NCBI RefSeq assembly: GCF_048544455.1
Contig: NC_133538.1
Coordinates: forward strand, 148,100,922-148,164,921
Length of the DNA stretch: 64,000 bases
Source of the DNA: Silene latifolia
Taxonomy: Eukaryota > Streptophyta > Magnoliopsida > Caryophyllales > Caryophyllaceae
Direction of reading: 5' to 3'
Both the position numbers and the translations under genes were made by a program. The notes below the pieces were generated by a model, which saw only the letters and a program-made list of their open reading frames with translations, searched no databases and was not told the origin of the DNA. Of this stretch, positions 45,270-56,007 are shown one piece after another. How positions within the stretch are numbered: position 1 is the stretch's first letter; each line of letters starts with the position of its first letter.

Positions 45270-47044
45270 TGGTCGGACACTCGAGGAGGTTTAGTTTTCG
45301 GTACTTGTCGTTAGGAGCACCTAGACCAAAACACAATTTATAACTTCACAAACAACTCTACAATTAGTAAAGAGGCAAGTAAAGGTCGGATCCCAAGGGA
45401 CGGGAACTGAGATGAGATTTTCTATTGCAACTAGTGGTGTCTAAGGGTGTCACAATTTGGGGTTTGGAGTAGAAGATTACTAAACTAAATGGCAATGAAA
45501 GTTAACAAGCAAGATGAATTGAAAGGGATGTAAACAATTGATAAAAGGCACTAGGGTGTCATAGGGGATTCATGGGAATTGATCATACAAACATATTCTC
45601 AAATTATAAGCAAGCAATTATTGGTGTGATGGATCGAGTTGGTTTATATCTTACAATTCTAGGAAAGTTTGGGTCCCGGAGCCGAATCGATTAGATTTTA
45701 AAACACCTACAAGTCGAATTAATCTTCCCTACTCAACTATATACATGGTCTAATGAGACTCGAGTTGGTTTATGTCTTACAAGTCTCATTGAAAAGATAG
45801 GTGATGGGTAAAAAAATGCAAGGATTCATAGGCTCGCATTTCATCAAACATAACATGTGCACAAGTTGAGATCACAACAAGCAAGCAAATAAACTATGAA
45901 AGCATATTAATTTAAGCATGAATCATCCCCCATGTTGGTGTTCCCTAATTACCCATTAACCCTAGCTAAGGAAACTACTCACTCATTATCATGTTGAACA
46001 TGCTAGCAAGGTTGTCAATCATACCAACAAAGTAAAACATGATGAATAAATGAAAGTGATTAACAATAAATAAAAAGGGATTAAGAGAATTATACCTACT
46101 AATTAATGATTCCAATAATAAAGCAAAGAATAATACAAGTACTTGATGATAGATTGGAAGGTTGTCAATCTCCCAATAATAACCCAAATAATCTTCAATT
46201 ACCCAAAATAAAGGATGAACAAGAGAGAGATTAAGGAAATGAAACTTGTATTAAAACTTGATTAAATGTTGATTACAAGATTAAAGAGAGATTTGATTGA
46301 TATTAACTACACTAGAGATTTCTAAGAAGAACATGATCTTCTAATTAGCCTAATGGGTTTTTATAGTGGGGATTAGTTACATAGATTAGGGTTTACTAAG
46401 GGCTTAAATGACGATTAAGTCCTTGAGGAATCGCCGGTCTCTAGGGAGACTCCGGTCTCCTTTTCGCCGGTCTTAGAAAAATATGCGCATCCTTCCTTGA
46501 AGCTTGTAGAAGACGAAATAGCTGTCAGGGAATCCAGGCGTCCAGGGCACGGGACGAGCGGATTTGGGTGATTCTGGACGGGCGTCCAGATGGGGAAGAC
46601 AGGCGGATTTGGGGTGTTTTGGACGGGCGTCCACAGGGGGAAGACGCTCGGATTGTGGCTGCTGGACGGGCGGCTTGTGGACAATCCGCGCGGATTGTCT
46701 TACAGCTTCTTTCTTTCTTCTTTTCTTCCTTTTTCTTCATAAAATCCTTGAGGATTTCCTCGGGGATGCAAGGATCTTTTCTCATCATTACCCATCTACT
46801 ATAGTATGTACAAAGGCCTTCTAATCTTGTCTTCTCTTTGATGCTTGGTCATTGAATTCAATCAATTTAGCCTCATTTTGTCATAAAAATGCAAGGTTTG
46901 CACTCCTTTCCTACCAAGGACACAAAACCTCAAAGAATATGCAAAACAAAAGACTAACGACAATAAATGACCCAAATATGTACTAAAAAGCATGGGAACA
47001 AGGCTAATTCGGGGACTAATTATGCTCTAATTATGGTCACATCA
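45270..47044 (-). repeat. 5' LTR of A1
   Basis: A 1775 bp LTR, nearly identical to the 3' LTR by eye, with the equivalent word cluster at about 46437-46700. Confidence 0.95.
46437..46700. repeat. CG-core word cluster in A1 5' LTR
   Basis: The counterpart of 37107-37370, with a few substitutions inside the words (for example GGGCGGCTTG for GGGCGTCTTG near 46669). Confidence 0.85.
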
Positions 47045-48186
47045 GTTACTATGTACCCAGTTTATCTAAGAATATTATTTCTGTTTCCGTACTTGATAAA
47101 GACGGTTTTTCATTTTCAATAAAGGACAATAGCTGTATTTTCTCTTTTAATGAAATGGTTTATGGCAAAGCAGTTTCCATGAATGGAATTTATATCTTAG
47201 ATCAAACCACAGATATATTCCATGTGAATAATAAGAAATTAAAGGTTGGTTACAAAGATCAAACTTATCTATGACATTTTCGAATGGGACACATAAATGA
47301 AAAACGTGTAAAGAAACTCATTGAGAGTGGGATTATCCCCACATTTTATTTCTCATCATTTGGCACGTGTGAATCATGTCTTATCGGCAAAATGACTCGA
47401 ATTTTCTTCAAAGGTGTTGGAATGCGCGCTAATGACCTATTAGGACTCATACATACTGATGTATGTGGACCTATGTCAATCACCGCAAGAGACGGCTATA
47501 GATATTTTATCACTTTCACGGATGATTTGAGTAGATACGGATATGTCTACTTAATGAAGCATAAAAGTGAGTCTTTTGAAAAATTCAAGGAATACAAGAA
47601 TAAGGTTGAGAACCAACTGGGTAGAAAGGTTAAAGCACTCCGTTCAGATCGTGGTGGCGAATATCTTTCAAATGAGTTTGATCAACACCTTAAAGACTGT
47701 GGAATAGTTCTACAGTTAACTCCACCTGGAACACCTCAATTAAATGGTGTGTCCGAACGGAGAAATCGAACAATACTTGATATGGTTCGATCCATGATGA
47801 GTCACACGGTAGTACCTGATTCATTATGAGGTTTTTCTCTTTTGTCAGCTGCTCTTATACTTAACCGAAGTCCGTCTAAAGCTGTCGACAAGACTCCGTA
47901 TGAAATGTGGAAGGGAACGGTCCCTAACTTGTCCTTTATTCGGGTTTGGGGTTGCGAGGCTTATGTCAAGTGGAGACACGAGGATAAGCTCGTCCCGCGA
48001 TCGGTCAAGACATACTTTATTGGTTATCCAAAAGGAATATTTGGTCATTACTTCTATTCACCTACCGAACATTGAGTTTTTGTTGCGGCTAGTGCAAAGT
48101 TCTTAGAGAAAGAATTTCTCGAGAACAAGTCAAGTAATAGAACCTTCGAGCTGTCGGAGATTCAAGAACCAACAACCGAGGAACAG
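47045..48186 (+). pseudogene. Protease end and integrase (copia)
   Basis: The copia frame continues after the nested element. Seen are a SLSKNIISV block (about 47060), the integrase zinc region (HFRMGHINEKR and CESC, about 47275-47380), and the core residues: D in HTDVCGPM (about 47455), D in LRSDRGGEY (about 47640), and E in the NGVSERRNR block (about 47745). Stops at 47272, 47827 and 48073 break it; the first two sit where tryptophan codons are expected. Confidence 0.93.
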
Positions 48187-49911
48187 ATGGAGGAAGATAT
48201 TCCTTCAACTAATGATACGGTTAACATTCCTCAGGAACCTAGGAGGTCGGGTAGAGTCTCTAATCCTCCAGACAGATACATTGGTATGGTCGAGGAAAAT
48301 GACGTCTTGCTCCTAGAGAGTAATGAACCCGCTACCTATAAAGGTGCCATGACCTGTTCCGACTCTAAGCTATGGCTTGAAGCCATGCAATCCGAGATGG
48401 ACTCCATGTATGAGAATGATGTATGGGATCTTGTTGATTTACATAACAAGGTACGACCTCTTCAGTGCAAATGGCTTTACAAAATAAAGCATTCTGTAGA
48501 CGGGCAACCAGATACCTATAAGGCACGACTAGTGACAAAAGGTTTCACTCAAGTGCACGGATTGCATTATGATGAAATTTTTGCACCCGTAGTTATGCTG
48601 CGTTCCATTCGTATAATCTTAGCGATTGCCGCTTTTCATGACTATGAAATTTGGCAGATGGATGTGAAAACCGCCTTCTTAAACGGTTATTTGGAGGAGG
48701 AATTGTACATGGTACAACCCGAAGGTTTCATAGATCCTGAAAATCTTAAGAAAGTGTGCAAGCTTAAACGTTCCATTTATGGACTTAAGCAAGCTTCTCG
48801 GAGTTGGAATCATCGTTTCGACCAGGTGATAAAAGAGTATGGTTTCACTCGATCGGTCGAGGAACCATGCTTATATGTCAAGTCGAGTGGGAGCAAGATT
48901 GTTTTCTTGATATTGTATGTCGATGACATACTCTTGATTGGGAATGACATTCCTCTCTTATCTTCGGTAAAAGGATGGTTGAAGAACCATTTCCAGATGA
49001 AGGATATGGGTGACGCACAACGCATATTGGGAATCCGTATCTATCGAGATAGATCACGACGGATGTTCTTGACAACGCATATTGGGAATCCGTCTTATTT
49101 AGATAATATTCTTGAAAGGTTCAGCATGACCAACTCCAAGAAGGGGAACCTTCCAATGACTTCTAGGATGCATTTGAGCAAGTCTCAGTCACCCAAGACA
49201 CCGGAAGGGGTTGAACGCATGAGTCGTGTTCCTTATGCATCAGCCATAGGATCAATCATATATGCCATGATATACACACGTCCAGACGTGGCATATGCAT
49301 TGAGTATGACGAGTCGGTACCAAGGCAATCCAGATGAAACACACTGGATGGCTATGAAAAACATCCTTAAGTACCTACAGAGAACTAGGGATTGGGCATT
49401 GACTTATGGAGGAGATAATAAGCTATGTGCAATCGGTTACGCAGATGCTAGCTTCCAATTGGATCGAGATGATTCGAAATCTCAGTCTGGATTTGTTTTT
49501 ACTCTCAATGGTGCTGCGGTCAGCTGGAAAAGTTCCAAACAGGAAGTTGTAGCAGATTCTACCACTGAATCCGAGTACTATGCCGCTTCAGAAGCAGCAA
49601 AGGAAGCTATATGGATGCGTCAATTCTTACAAGGACTAACCATAGTTCCTAGTTCGAATGACCCAATCACCATCTATTGTGATAATAGAGGTGCCATCTT
49701 CCAGGCCAAGGAGCCTAAGTCTAGCAACAAGTCTAGACATGTACATCGGAAGGCTCACCTGATCCATGATTACGTGGAGTAAGAGGAGATAGTGATTGAC
49801 AAGATAGCTTCGGATGACAACATCGCGGATCCTCTCACTAAACCATTGAAATATGATAAGTATGAAGGGCACGTTATTTCCATGGGAATTAAACGTGTTC
49901 CTGAGTTGTAG
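48187..49911 (+). pseudogene. Reverse transcriptase-RNase H (copia)
   Basis: The best preserved coding region of the window: 531 open codons, one stop at about 49780, then a short tail to 49911. RT blocks are WLYKIKH (about 48470), MDVKTAFLNGYLEEELYM (about 48660) and the catalytic YVDDILLIGND (about 48916). RNase H shows YADASFQ (about 49440), STTESEYYAASEAAKEA (about 49560) and the terminal ADPLTKPL block (about 49830). The single late stop means the RT/RNase H core itself is uninterrupted, but integrase and gag are broken. Confidence 0.95.
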
Positions 49912-50607
49912 TAGTTGATTATAGATTCGATACATTTTCTTTTCATATGCTATTTATAACTTCAACGTATTATTTTCATATTTTGTTTTTCATGTGGATT
50001 GTACGACAACATTGAACGCCACAAAGTGAACTGAATTACATTATATTTGTTTTGGTCCGTAATCGCCTACATGAGCTGATAACTCTGGCTATTATATTGC
50101 GAGTTATAACGATACCTCATAGGACATTGTGACAACGTAATGGAGTCCTAAATGTTTAAAAACATTCGGTGCCAGGTCGTGGATTGGACGTCCATTGTGT
50201 TCCTAGAGTCGATTCTTTTGACTATCGACTGTATCTTGAGATCAAGGCAGTTTTTGGGTGACTTTGGTTTCTTTCTCATGGTTGACCGCAACAAGAGGCT
50301 AAGCAGTTTTTTACTGGGTCATTTCATACTGTGCTTGTATCTGCAGGATTCGAGTTGAAGAAAATATCCAACCTTTATCTGGTATAGTCATTTCTCAGGG
50401 CCACTCGAGGAGTTGTAACTGAAATGCATGGCCATGCTCGAATGATGATTCGTTTACCAGTTAAGTTACTCTCTAGTCGGGAAAACCACTCTTGATATTG
50501 ATCGCTTGTAAAATACGACCTTTGTGAATACGGATTTTGCAAATTGTTTTACATTGACTGGGAGAAATTAAGGATATGAGAATCGGTTATTGCACATACA
50601 CTTGTGA
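49912..50607. other. Copia 3' untranslated region
   Basis: About 700 bp between the pol stop and the PPT. I see no gene in it. Confidence 0.7.
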
Positions 50608-50622
50608 GGACAAGTGGGAGAT
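50608..50622 (+). other. Polypurine tract of the copia element
   Basis: GGACAAGTGGGAGAT, ending at the first base of the 3' LTR. Confidence 0.85.
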
Positions 50623-51665
50623 TGTTGGAGCTACTGTCCTCCACAGTTAGTGTGATAACGTGTATAAATCTCTTATAGGTTAACTGGGTATACTTAGTAT
50701 TTTATCAGTTGATTAACGTTTACTAATAACGGTTGGCTTGCTAGAAGTTTGACGTTATTATCATACTGATGGCGGTGATCAACTGGTCCCTAAAAGTCAC
50801 ACCTAAAGGATGTGTTTGAGAGATGTGATTATATGAAAATATAATCACACTGATGCCTTATATGACTAAAAGGTTAGTCCATGTATTTGACTAAAAGGTT
50901 AGTCAATGTGATGATGAGTCGATTATTTAATACAATTAAATAATATCAGTTGAGACGAATTAATTGTTAATTCGTAAATTGAATATAAACAGCTATATTT
51001 AATTATTGTATATAATGTTATCTTAAACGAATTAAGATGTTAATTCGTAATTAAACATAAACGTTATATTTAATTAGAAAATTATAAATATGCGATATTT
51101 ATAGTTAATGTATATATTATACGATATTGTCATAATAAATGATGACGAACCGGTATTAAGTGTGTGGACTTATTAATACGTGAGGACATAAATGACAATT
51201 GATAATTATACACATTTTATACAAATATGATAACAACCTAAAATAAGAAGATTTTCTTCTTATTTTTTTTTTTGGGTTGTTACACGGTTCAAAGAAGGGA
51301 GAAAAATAAGAAAAAAATCTTCCTCTCTTTTCTCCTCTTGTTACACGGTTATAAGGAGAGAGAGGGGGATTATTTTACTTACTTGATTTTTCTTAAAAAC
51401 TCTCATCACAAAAAACCCTAAATATTATTTAGGAATTAGGGTTCCTTCTCTACAAAAAAGGGGGCATTTCTCGGAGCATTTTGGGTGCAACGATTAGGAG
51501 AATATCGATCTCGATATTTGTTCTTAGGCCAAATTGCTAGGACTGAAGGTTAATTCTAATCTCTATTCTTTTGTTTATACAATTCGTTTATGACTAGCAA
51601 TTTCATATTTCATAATTTCGTTATAATCCGAATTTTCTTGATGAAATATACCGATATTTCGCACA
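50623..51665 (+). repeat. 3' LTR of the copia element
   Basis: A 1043 bp repeat that pairs with 31752-32788 apart from scattered substitutions and small indels. Confidence 0.95.
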
Positions 51666-51670
51666 GGAAC

Positions 51671-51725
51671 CATTGTGAAAGATGTTTTAAGAAGGGAAGA
51701 GAGTATTTATGATGAATTTTTTTAA
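51671..51725 (+). repeat. Inverted-repeat left arm, second part
   Basis: The continuation of the arm interrupted by the copia element, with AGATGTTTTAAGAAGGG near 51679. It is inverted at about 51865-51905. Confidence 0.85.
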
Positions 51726-51756
51726 TATATCTCACAATGGTATGCTTTTACCAATT

Positions 51757-51850
51757 GTGGTATGTCGGTTATGTTGCTGAGGAACATAAACCCCGTAAGA
51801 TGATTTTGTAATAGGACTTGGTTTAGTATCAGTCGCCTTGGAAAATTCAT
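51757..51850 (+). repeat. Direct repeat A1 beside the inverted repeat
   Basis: About 94 bp (TCGGTTATGTT ... GGAAAATTCATA) that recurs in the same orientation at 51998-52091. Confidence 0.9.
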
Positions 51851-51858
51851 ATCATTTT

Positions 51859-51991
51859 AAATAATCTCGTCATAAATACTCTCTGCCCTTCTTAAAACAT
51901 CTTCCACCCTGCTTCCTAGGGGTCAAAATTTTATAACTTTGACCATTAGTATGCTGAAAATCATGGTCAAACTACTGAATTGACGATAGTA
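51859..51991 (-). repeat. Inverted-repeat right arm
   Basis: About 133 bp, the reverse complement of 31673-31751 joined to 51671-51725. The intact inverted repeat predates the copia insertion and could be a foldback element or a remnant of one. Confidence 0.85.
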
Positions 51992-51997
51992 GTTTGG

Positions 51998-52091
51998 TAG
52001 GTCGGTTATGTTTTGGAGGAACATAAACCCCGTAAGATGATTATGTAATGGGACTTGGTTTAGTATTAGTCGCTTTGGAAAATTCATAGTA
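51998..52091 (+). repeat. Direct repeat A2 beside the inverted repeat
   Basis: The second copy of the 94 bp unit at 51757-51850, immediately after the right arm. Confidence 0.9.
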
Positions 52092-52198
52092 AGAGGAGGA
52101 AATACTCGTAATTTTATTGGAATTCAGTTTGGGTATGATTTTGTGAGAAGTTTATAAGGAGTAAATACTCTTAATTGTAGATAGACAAGGTAAAATTC

Positions 52199-52320
52199 GA
52201 AAAAAGTGGTAAATTGCCCATAAACGTTTGCTACTACGTGCAATTAAACCCCTTAAGTATTAAAAAGTACCAAATAAACCCTAAACGTCTTTGTTAATGT
52301 GCAATTAGATTCACTTACGT
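52199..52320 (+). repeat. MULE left terminal inverted repeat
   Basis: It pairs with 54694-54764 and, beyond the retroposon, with 52853-52919. It has two tandem-like subrepeats containing AAACG and TGCAATTA. Confidence 0.8.
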
Positions 52321-52852
52321 ATTTCTGGCTTTCAACTCCTCGTAAAAATCCGAGGTGACACCGGAACGTAGCTTTATAAATTTATTAAAATAGAAGTCCC
52401 TTACATATCCCTCGACAGATCAAGCTCTACCGTTATCTTCTAGACCTGTAACAAGAATTTGCAAAATAGAGAACCCATTTAACCATTTTTTGCCTTAAAA
52501 TTATTTACTTATGTCCGGAAAGCTCCACTTTTGATATGAGTCCAAGGAAGTGGAATTATAGTTGAACATGCTTGTATATGTGAACTGTGTTATTGACTAG
52601 AGTGGAAAAACACAGGTGCAGTTGCTTTGAAAGAAATTGACAAAGAGATAATTAGCGGGAGAACATATTCGCCTTACTGGTGGTAACTAAGCGTATATGG
52701 TCATCGTGAGGAGCAGCTACTGAATTTATAAGAGAGGGGAGAAAAGAATCCTTTTAGTTGTGTCGGGGGGAGAACAAGGTTTATATTTTAGTACATTAAT
52801 TAAGTAATTTTTCGGTTCCACATTGGATTTTCCGGGTGATATGTAGCATGAA
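52321..52852. other. MULE interior
   Basis: About 530 bp without a reading frame or recognised sequence. Confidence 0.5.
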
Positions 52853-52915
52853 ATGTATAAGTAGACTAAATTGCACATTAGTTAAAATGTTTGGGGTTAA
52901 TTTGTTCCTTCTAAA

Positions 52916-52919
<4 letters not shown>
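52853..52919 (-). repeat. MULE right TIR, inner part
   Basis: The inner half of the right TIR (TTGCACATTAG and TTTGGGGTTAA blocks), separated from the outer half (54694-54764) by the retroposon. Confidence 0.75.
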
Positions 52920-52961
<42 letters not shown>

Positions 52962-54693
52962 ACAGCTGTGAAGAAAGAGTTTTACATTATAGGGGCACGG
53001 CTTACTAAACCATACCTATAGGCTACAACATAAAACACTAGATTACTACTAATCACATAAACTAAAACAAGGTAAAGATTGCATCGGTTAAGAAAATAGT
53101 GCTGATGGCGTAAGACGGAAGTCTGAACACGCTCTTCAAAATCCAAATCTACCCCAATCGCTAATGGATGATCAACGCCGGCCCAAGGAAAATACCCATC
53201 TTTGTTTGTCTTGATAGATGTAGCGTCGGAGAAATACCTGCAACAAAATCCAAGGAAGGGTCTCGGAGATTCATCTCCTTGGCTGTGAAAATCTTCCTCA
53301 GAAAGCCAACAAGCCTCCATAAACTCATTGTTACTCATCTTTATTGATACAACTTCGGAGAAATACCTGCAACAAGACCTAAGAGAGCGTCTCGGAGATT
53401 CATCTCCTTGATTGTTATACACCTTATCTGGAAACCAACTAACCTCTTGATCCAACGAGAGAGAACAAAGTGCACTTACGGCCGAAGGACGTAGAAAGAA
53501 AAGGCGGAAAACAGACCACAAAAATCTGTCTCCAAAGGAGAGCAAACTCCTACACTTTAGGAAACAACTCCCGCTGACCAGAACCTTGTAACCAAGAGGA
53601 GCGGATAAAAAGGTAGAAAACAAAGGGGGAAACCATGTAAATATTCCCCCAACCAAAACCAACTCAGGAGACCGAAGTGAGTTGGGCTCAACACTATCCC
53701 GATGCAAAGTACCATTCATACGAATTACTCCGGGGGAAAGGGGACAGGACACCCCAAACCATCCCCCAGAGCTTATTATTTGAGATAATAAAAAACAGGA
53801 AAAGACGTAAACCCACATAAATCAGTGGTGAAACCACCGCATCCGACCCACCATCAACACTACCCAAGAACCCGACTCCACCCTACCCAGCACCTCTCCA
53901 ACAGACGTGACAAAACCCCAGCCAAGACGACACGCCAATCCATGAAACAAACGGCCCCAACCTGCCATCACGAGGAACCCGAACAGACCCCAAAACCGAA
54001 GACATAGACCGAGACTCCAAATTCCAACAAGACCCCCCCAGGACCATCGGCATGCAAGCAACCAAAAAACGACACAGACCGACACGAAAACCAGAAAATG
54101 GAACCGATCGGTGGGGGAAGGGGCAAGGGGAAGGGGAAACACCAAATCGTCCCAAAAACTAGCTCCACAAACAAAAACAACAAGATGAGTAAAACTCATC
54201 GACCAAACCAGAAAACCACACTGTGACCCGGACAACCAAGAGGAACATACCAGGGGTGGGGGAAAGGGGCGAGGGAGAGGGGAACACCCCTGGGCAAGCA
54301 AGGCTTCGATGACAGGACAGGGGAATGGAGGAACGGACCGACCTCGGAGCACCGACACGACAACCAACACCACGGCCAGCCGGGCGAACATGGCAGAGAC
54401 GAGCGTCGTCAAGGAGGAGTGCGCGATCAAGGCTTAGAGGGCAGAAACAGAAAAGGGAGAGGAACAATCACCGGAGATAGGTCCAAAGGTGAACCCATCT
54501 CCGGCGAAAGGGTAGGAGGAGCAGAGGGGAAGTGTGATGTGGGGGAGGCGGCGGAACAATGAAAAAATTAGGGTTAGTTTTGTGTTTTTTTTTAGAGAGA
54601 GGAGAGAGCAAAGTTTAGAGAGAGGTTGTAATTAATTGTTTGCCATGAATTGTTAATACTTGGATTATTCGTCGATGGTATTGCGTCCTTGGC
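52920..54693 (-). mobile_element. Poly-A retroposon of unknown family
   Basis: A 43-base T run at 52918-52960 is a poly-A tail on the minus strand. A perfect 14 bp duplication TCCTTCTAAAAGTT flanks the insert (52906-52919 and 54694-54707). Both show reverse transcription by LINE machinery. At 1.77 kb it is too long for a typical SINE, and I see no endonuclease or reverse transcriptase. The 5' part (minus sense) looks like a plant 5'UTR: CT-rich, with ACCCTAATTTTT and GCCGCC. It could be an internally deleted LINE or a retrocopy of an unknown transcript. The long pure tail suggests a recent insertion. Confidence 0.85.
52982..54430 (-). other. Long GT-rich open frame in the retroposon
   Basis: A minus-strand frame of about 483 codons with a single stop (53822), ending 20 bases before the poly-A tail. 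The encoded protein would be very rich in Val, Leu, Phe, Cys, Trp and Ser and resembles nothing I know. The GT-rich strand rarely makes stop codons, so openness alone is weak evidence. Two direct repeats with a 129 bp (43 codon) period, each containing GGAGATGAATCTCCGAGA, lie at about 53235-53410 and keep the frame. Confidence 0.3.
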
Positions 54694-54773
54694 TCCTTCT
54701 AAAAGTTAAGGGGTTTAACTGCATGTAATAGCAAACGTTTGGGGACAATTTGCCACTTTGCCCAGTAAAATTT

Positions 54774-54975
54774 TGTTGTAATAGATCTAACATTTTCTCT
54801 AAACGCACTAAACATATATAATTATTATACATGTTGTTTTACGTAACACCATTCAATTTTACGTGGTTGTTGTAGGTTAAAATTCTGATACATTTTATCT
54901 AAACACACTTTTTTTTGTACAATTTCTCTAAACACACTAAATATATATAAATATGATACATGTTTTACGTAACAC
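54774..54975. repeat. Spacer with a direct repeat
   Basis: A block containing TTTCTCTAAACGCACTAAA and TTTTACGTAACACC (about 54791-54852) recurs in diverged form at about 54921-54975. No gene is present. Confidence 0.6.
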
Positions 54976-56007
54976 TGATGTAGGTGATAATTACGCACAT
55001 TTAGTCCCCTAACTAACCTAATTTTTCATAATAATATAGCATTTCATAGCCATTTTATTCGTCAATTGCTTCCTATTTGCTTTCCTAGTGCATTTCATAT
55101 GTCTTGTAGGAAAGAAGATAAATGAGGCGGAATTCCCGTCTCTCGCGCATAATCGGAAGCTTGTTGATGATCTTGGACAGACTAGTATGAAGAGGAGGCA
55201 AGAATGGTGACCAAGGATGATAGGAATAAGGAGTATATGGAAGCATCATAAGCATAGAAGCAAAAGGAGAAGAATTGCATGAGGTGACATATCTTGGATA
55301 AACTTGGTATAGAAAGTCAAACGGAGTCTTTCTTTAGAGGAATGGGTCTTGAGACAATGTTTAATATGCATGAGGTGACATATCTTAGCCTCACATTGGA
55401 GTTTTTGTGTAGTCTTAGAGTTTTTGAAGGAGAAAGATATGGGGTATGTTTGGAATTTCAGTTGTGTAATGAAACCCATCAAATGCATCTGGGTACTTTT
55501 CGTGGATGTTTTGGTCTTGAAATACCCGAGACCGACCTTGAGAAACACATAGGGTTCACGGAGTCACACTTGTGGAGAGCGATTACTGGTTTGGAATTAA
55601 ATGGTTTTAAGAGGTGTCATGCTTTCTATATTCATCATCCGGTCATTAGAGTGTGGCATCAATTTATTGCAGGGATTACCAATGGTAGGAGTGACACGGA
55701 AAGCGTTAGTCAACTTGACATGACTTTCCTAGAGTCTTATTTGAATGTCCAAGGATTATCAAACTACAACTTTAACCCCGCACTTGAGTTGCTTCTCCGG
55801 TTTCGAGCTCTAGCAAGGGGTACGACTAAGTCCAAGCAAATTGTGATTGGTGCCCATGTGACTAGGATGGCCAATGTGTTATGTCTGGGGTTCAATGATG
55901 ATGAGAGATATATAGCTCTACCCGGGGATACTTTGATTGATGAAAAGGCTATCTTTCGGTTTCACAAATGGTGCAAGTATAATGAGTCGGGAAGCATTGA
56001 TTGGTAC
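54976..56007 (+). mobile_element. Relic of an older Athila relative
   Basis: It begins TGATGTAGGTGATAATTACG followed by ACATTTAGTCCCC, similar to the LTR starts of A1 and A2. It then passes directly to an ORF-1-like fragment, so most of the LTR, gag-PR and spacer are missing. It is cut at 56007 by element A2. Confidence 0.65.
55294..56007 (+). pseudogene. ATHILA ORF-1-like fragment (relic)
   Basis: About 238 open codons homologous to the middle of the A1 and A2 ORF-1-like proteins: LGIESQTESFFRGMGLETMF, then YLSLTLEFLCSLRV (about 55380), YIHHPVIRVWHQFIAG (about 55630) and DEKAIFRFHKWCKY (about 55940). The sequence is clearly more distant than A1 is from A2. Both ends are missing; the 3' end is interrupted by the A2 LTR. 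Confidence 0.8.

Larger units (their letters stand above)
35940..47044 (-). mobile_element. Athila-lineage gag-PR element, copy A1
   Basis: An 11.1 kb element with LTRs at 35940-37720 and 45270-47044 and an exact 5 bp duplication GTTAC (35935-35939 and 47045-47049), inside copia pol. Reading on the minus strand: PBS (45248-45265, perfect tRNA-Asp match), gag-protease (45129-42320), a word-rich spacer, an ATHILA ORF-1-like gene (41274-39694), a long non-coding region, and PPT. There is no reverse transcriptase, RNase H or integrase anywhere. Copy A2 at 56008 has the same organisation, so this is a family structure and not a private deletion. Confidence 0.93.
31752..51665 (+). mobile_element. 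Ty1/copia retrotransposon, split by a gypsy-lineage element
   Basis: LTRs at 31752-32788 and 50623-51665 start TGTTGGAG and end CACA. The flanks GGAAG (31747-31751) and GGAAC (51666-51670) agree in four of five bases as target duplication. It has an initiator-tRNA-Met PBS, a leader of about 2 kb, gag-protease, integrase, then RT and RNase H (the copia order), and a PPT. The insertion at 35940-47044 separates protease from integrase. Without that insertion it is about 8.8 kb. The LTRs differ at a few percent by eye. Confidence 0.93.
52199..54764. mobile_element. Non-autonomous Mutator-like element with long TIRs
   Basis: Long inverted ends of about 110-120 bp. The left begins near AAAAGTGGTAAATTGCCC. 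The right, read inverted, begins GGGCAAAGTGGCAAATTG and shares AAACGTTTGCTA and TTAAACCCCTTAA with the left. The flanks GTAAAATTC (52190-52198) and GTAAAATTT (54765-54773) fit a 9 bp target duplication with one change. It has no transposase. Without the nested retroposon it is about 0.8 kb. Confidence 0.8.

Noticed and set aside
53822-54430. Membrane-protein-like frame in the retroposon as a host gene
   Set aside because: The sequence is a GT-rich strand with few stop codons and hydrophobic residues follow from composition; kept only as a low-confidence open frame.
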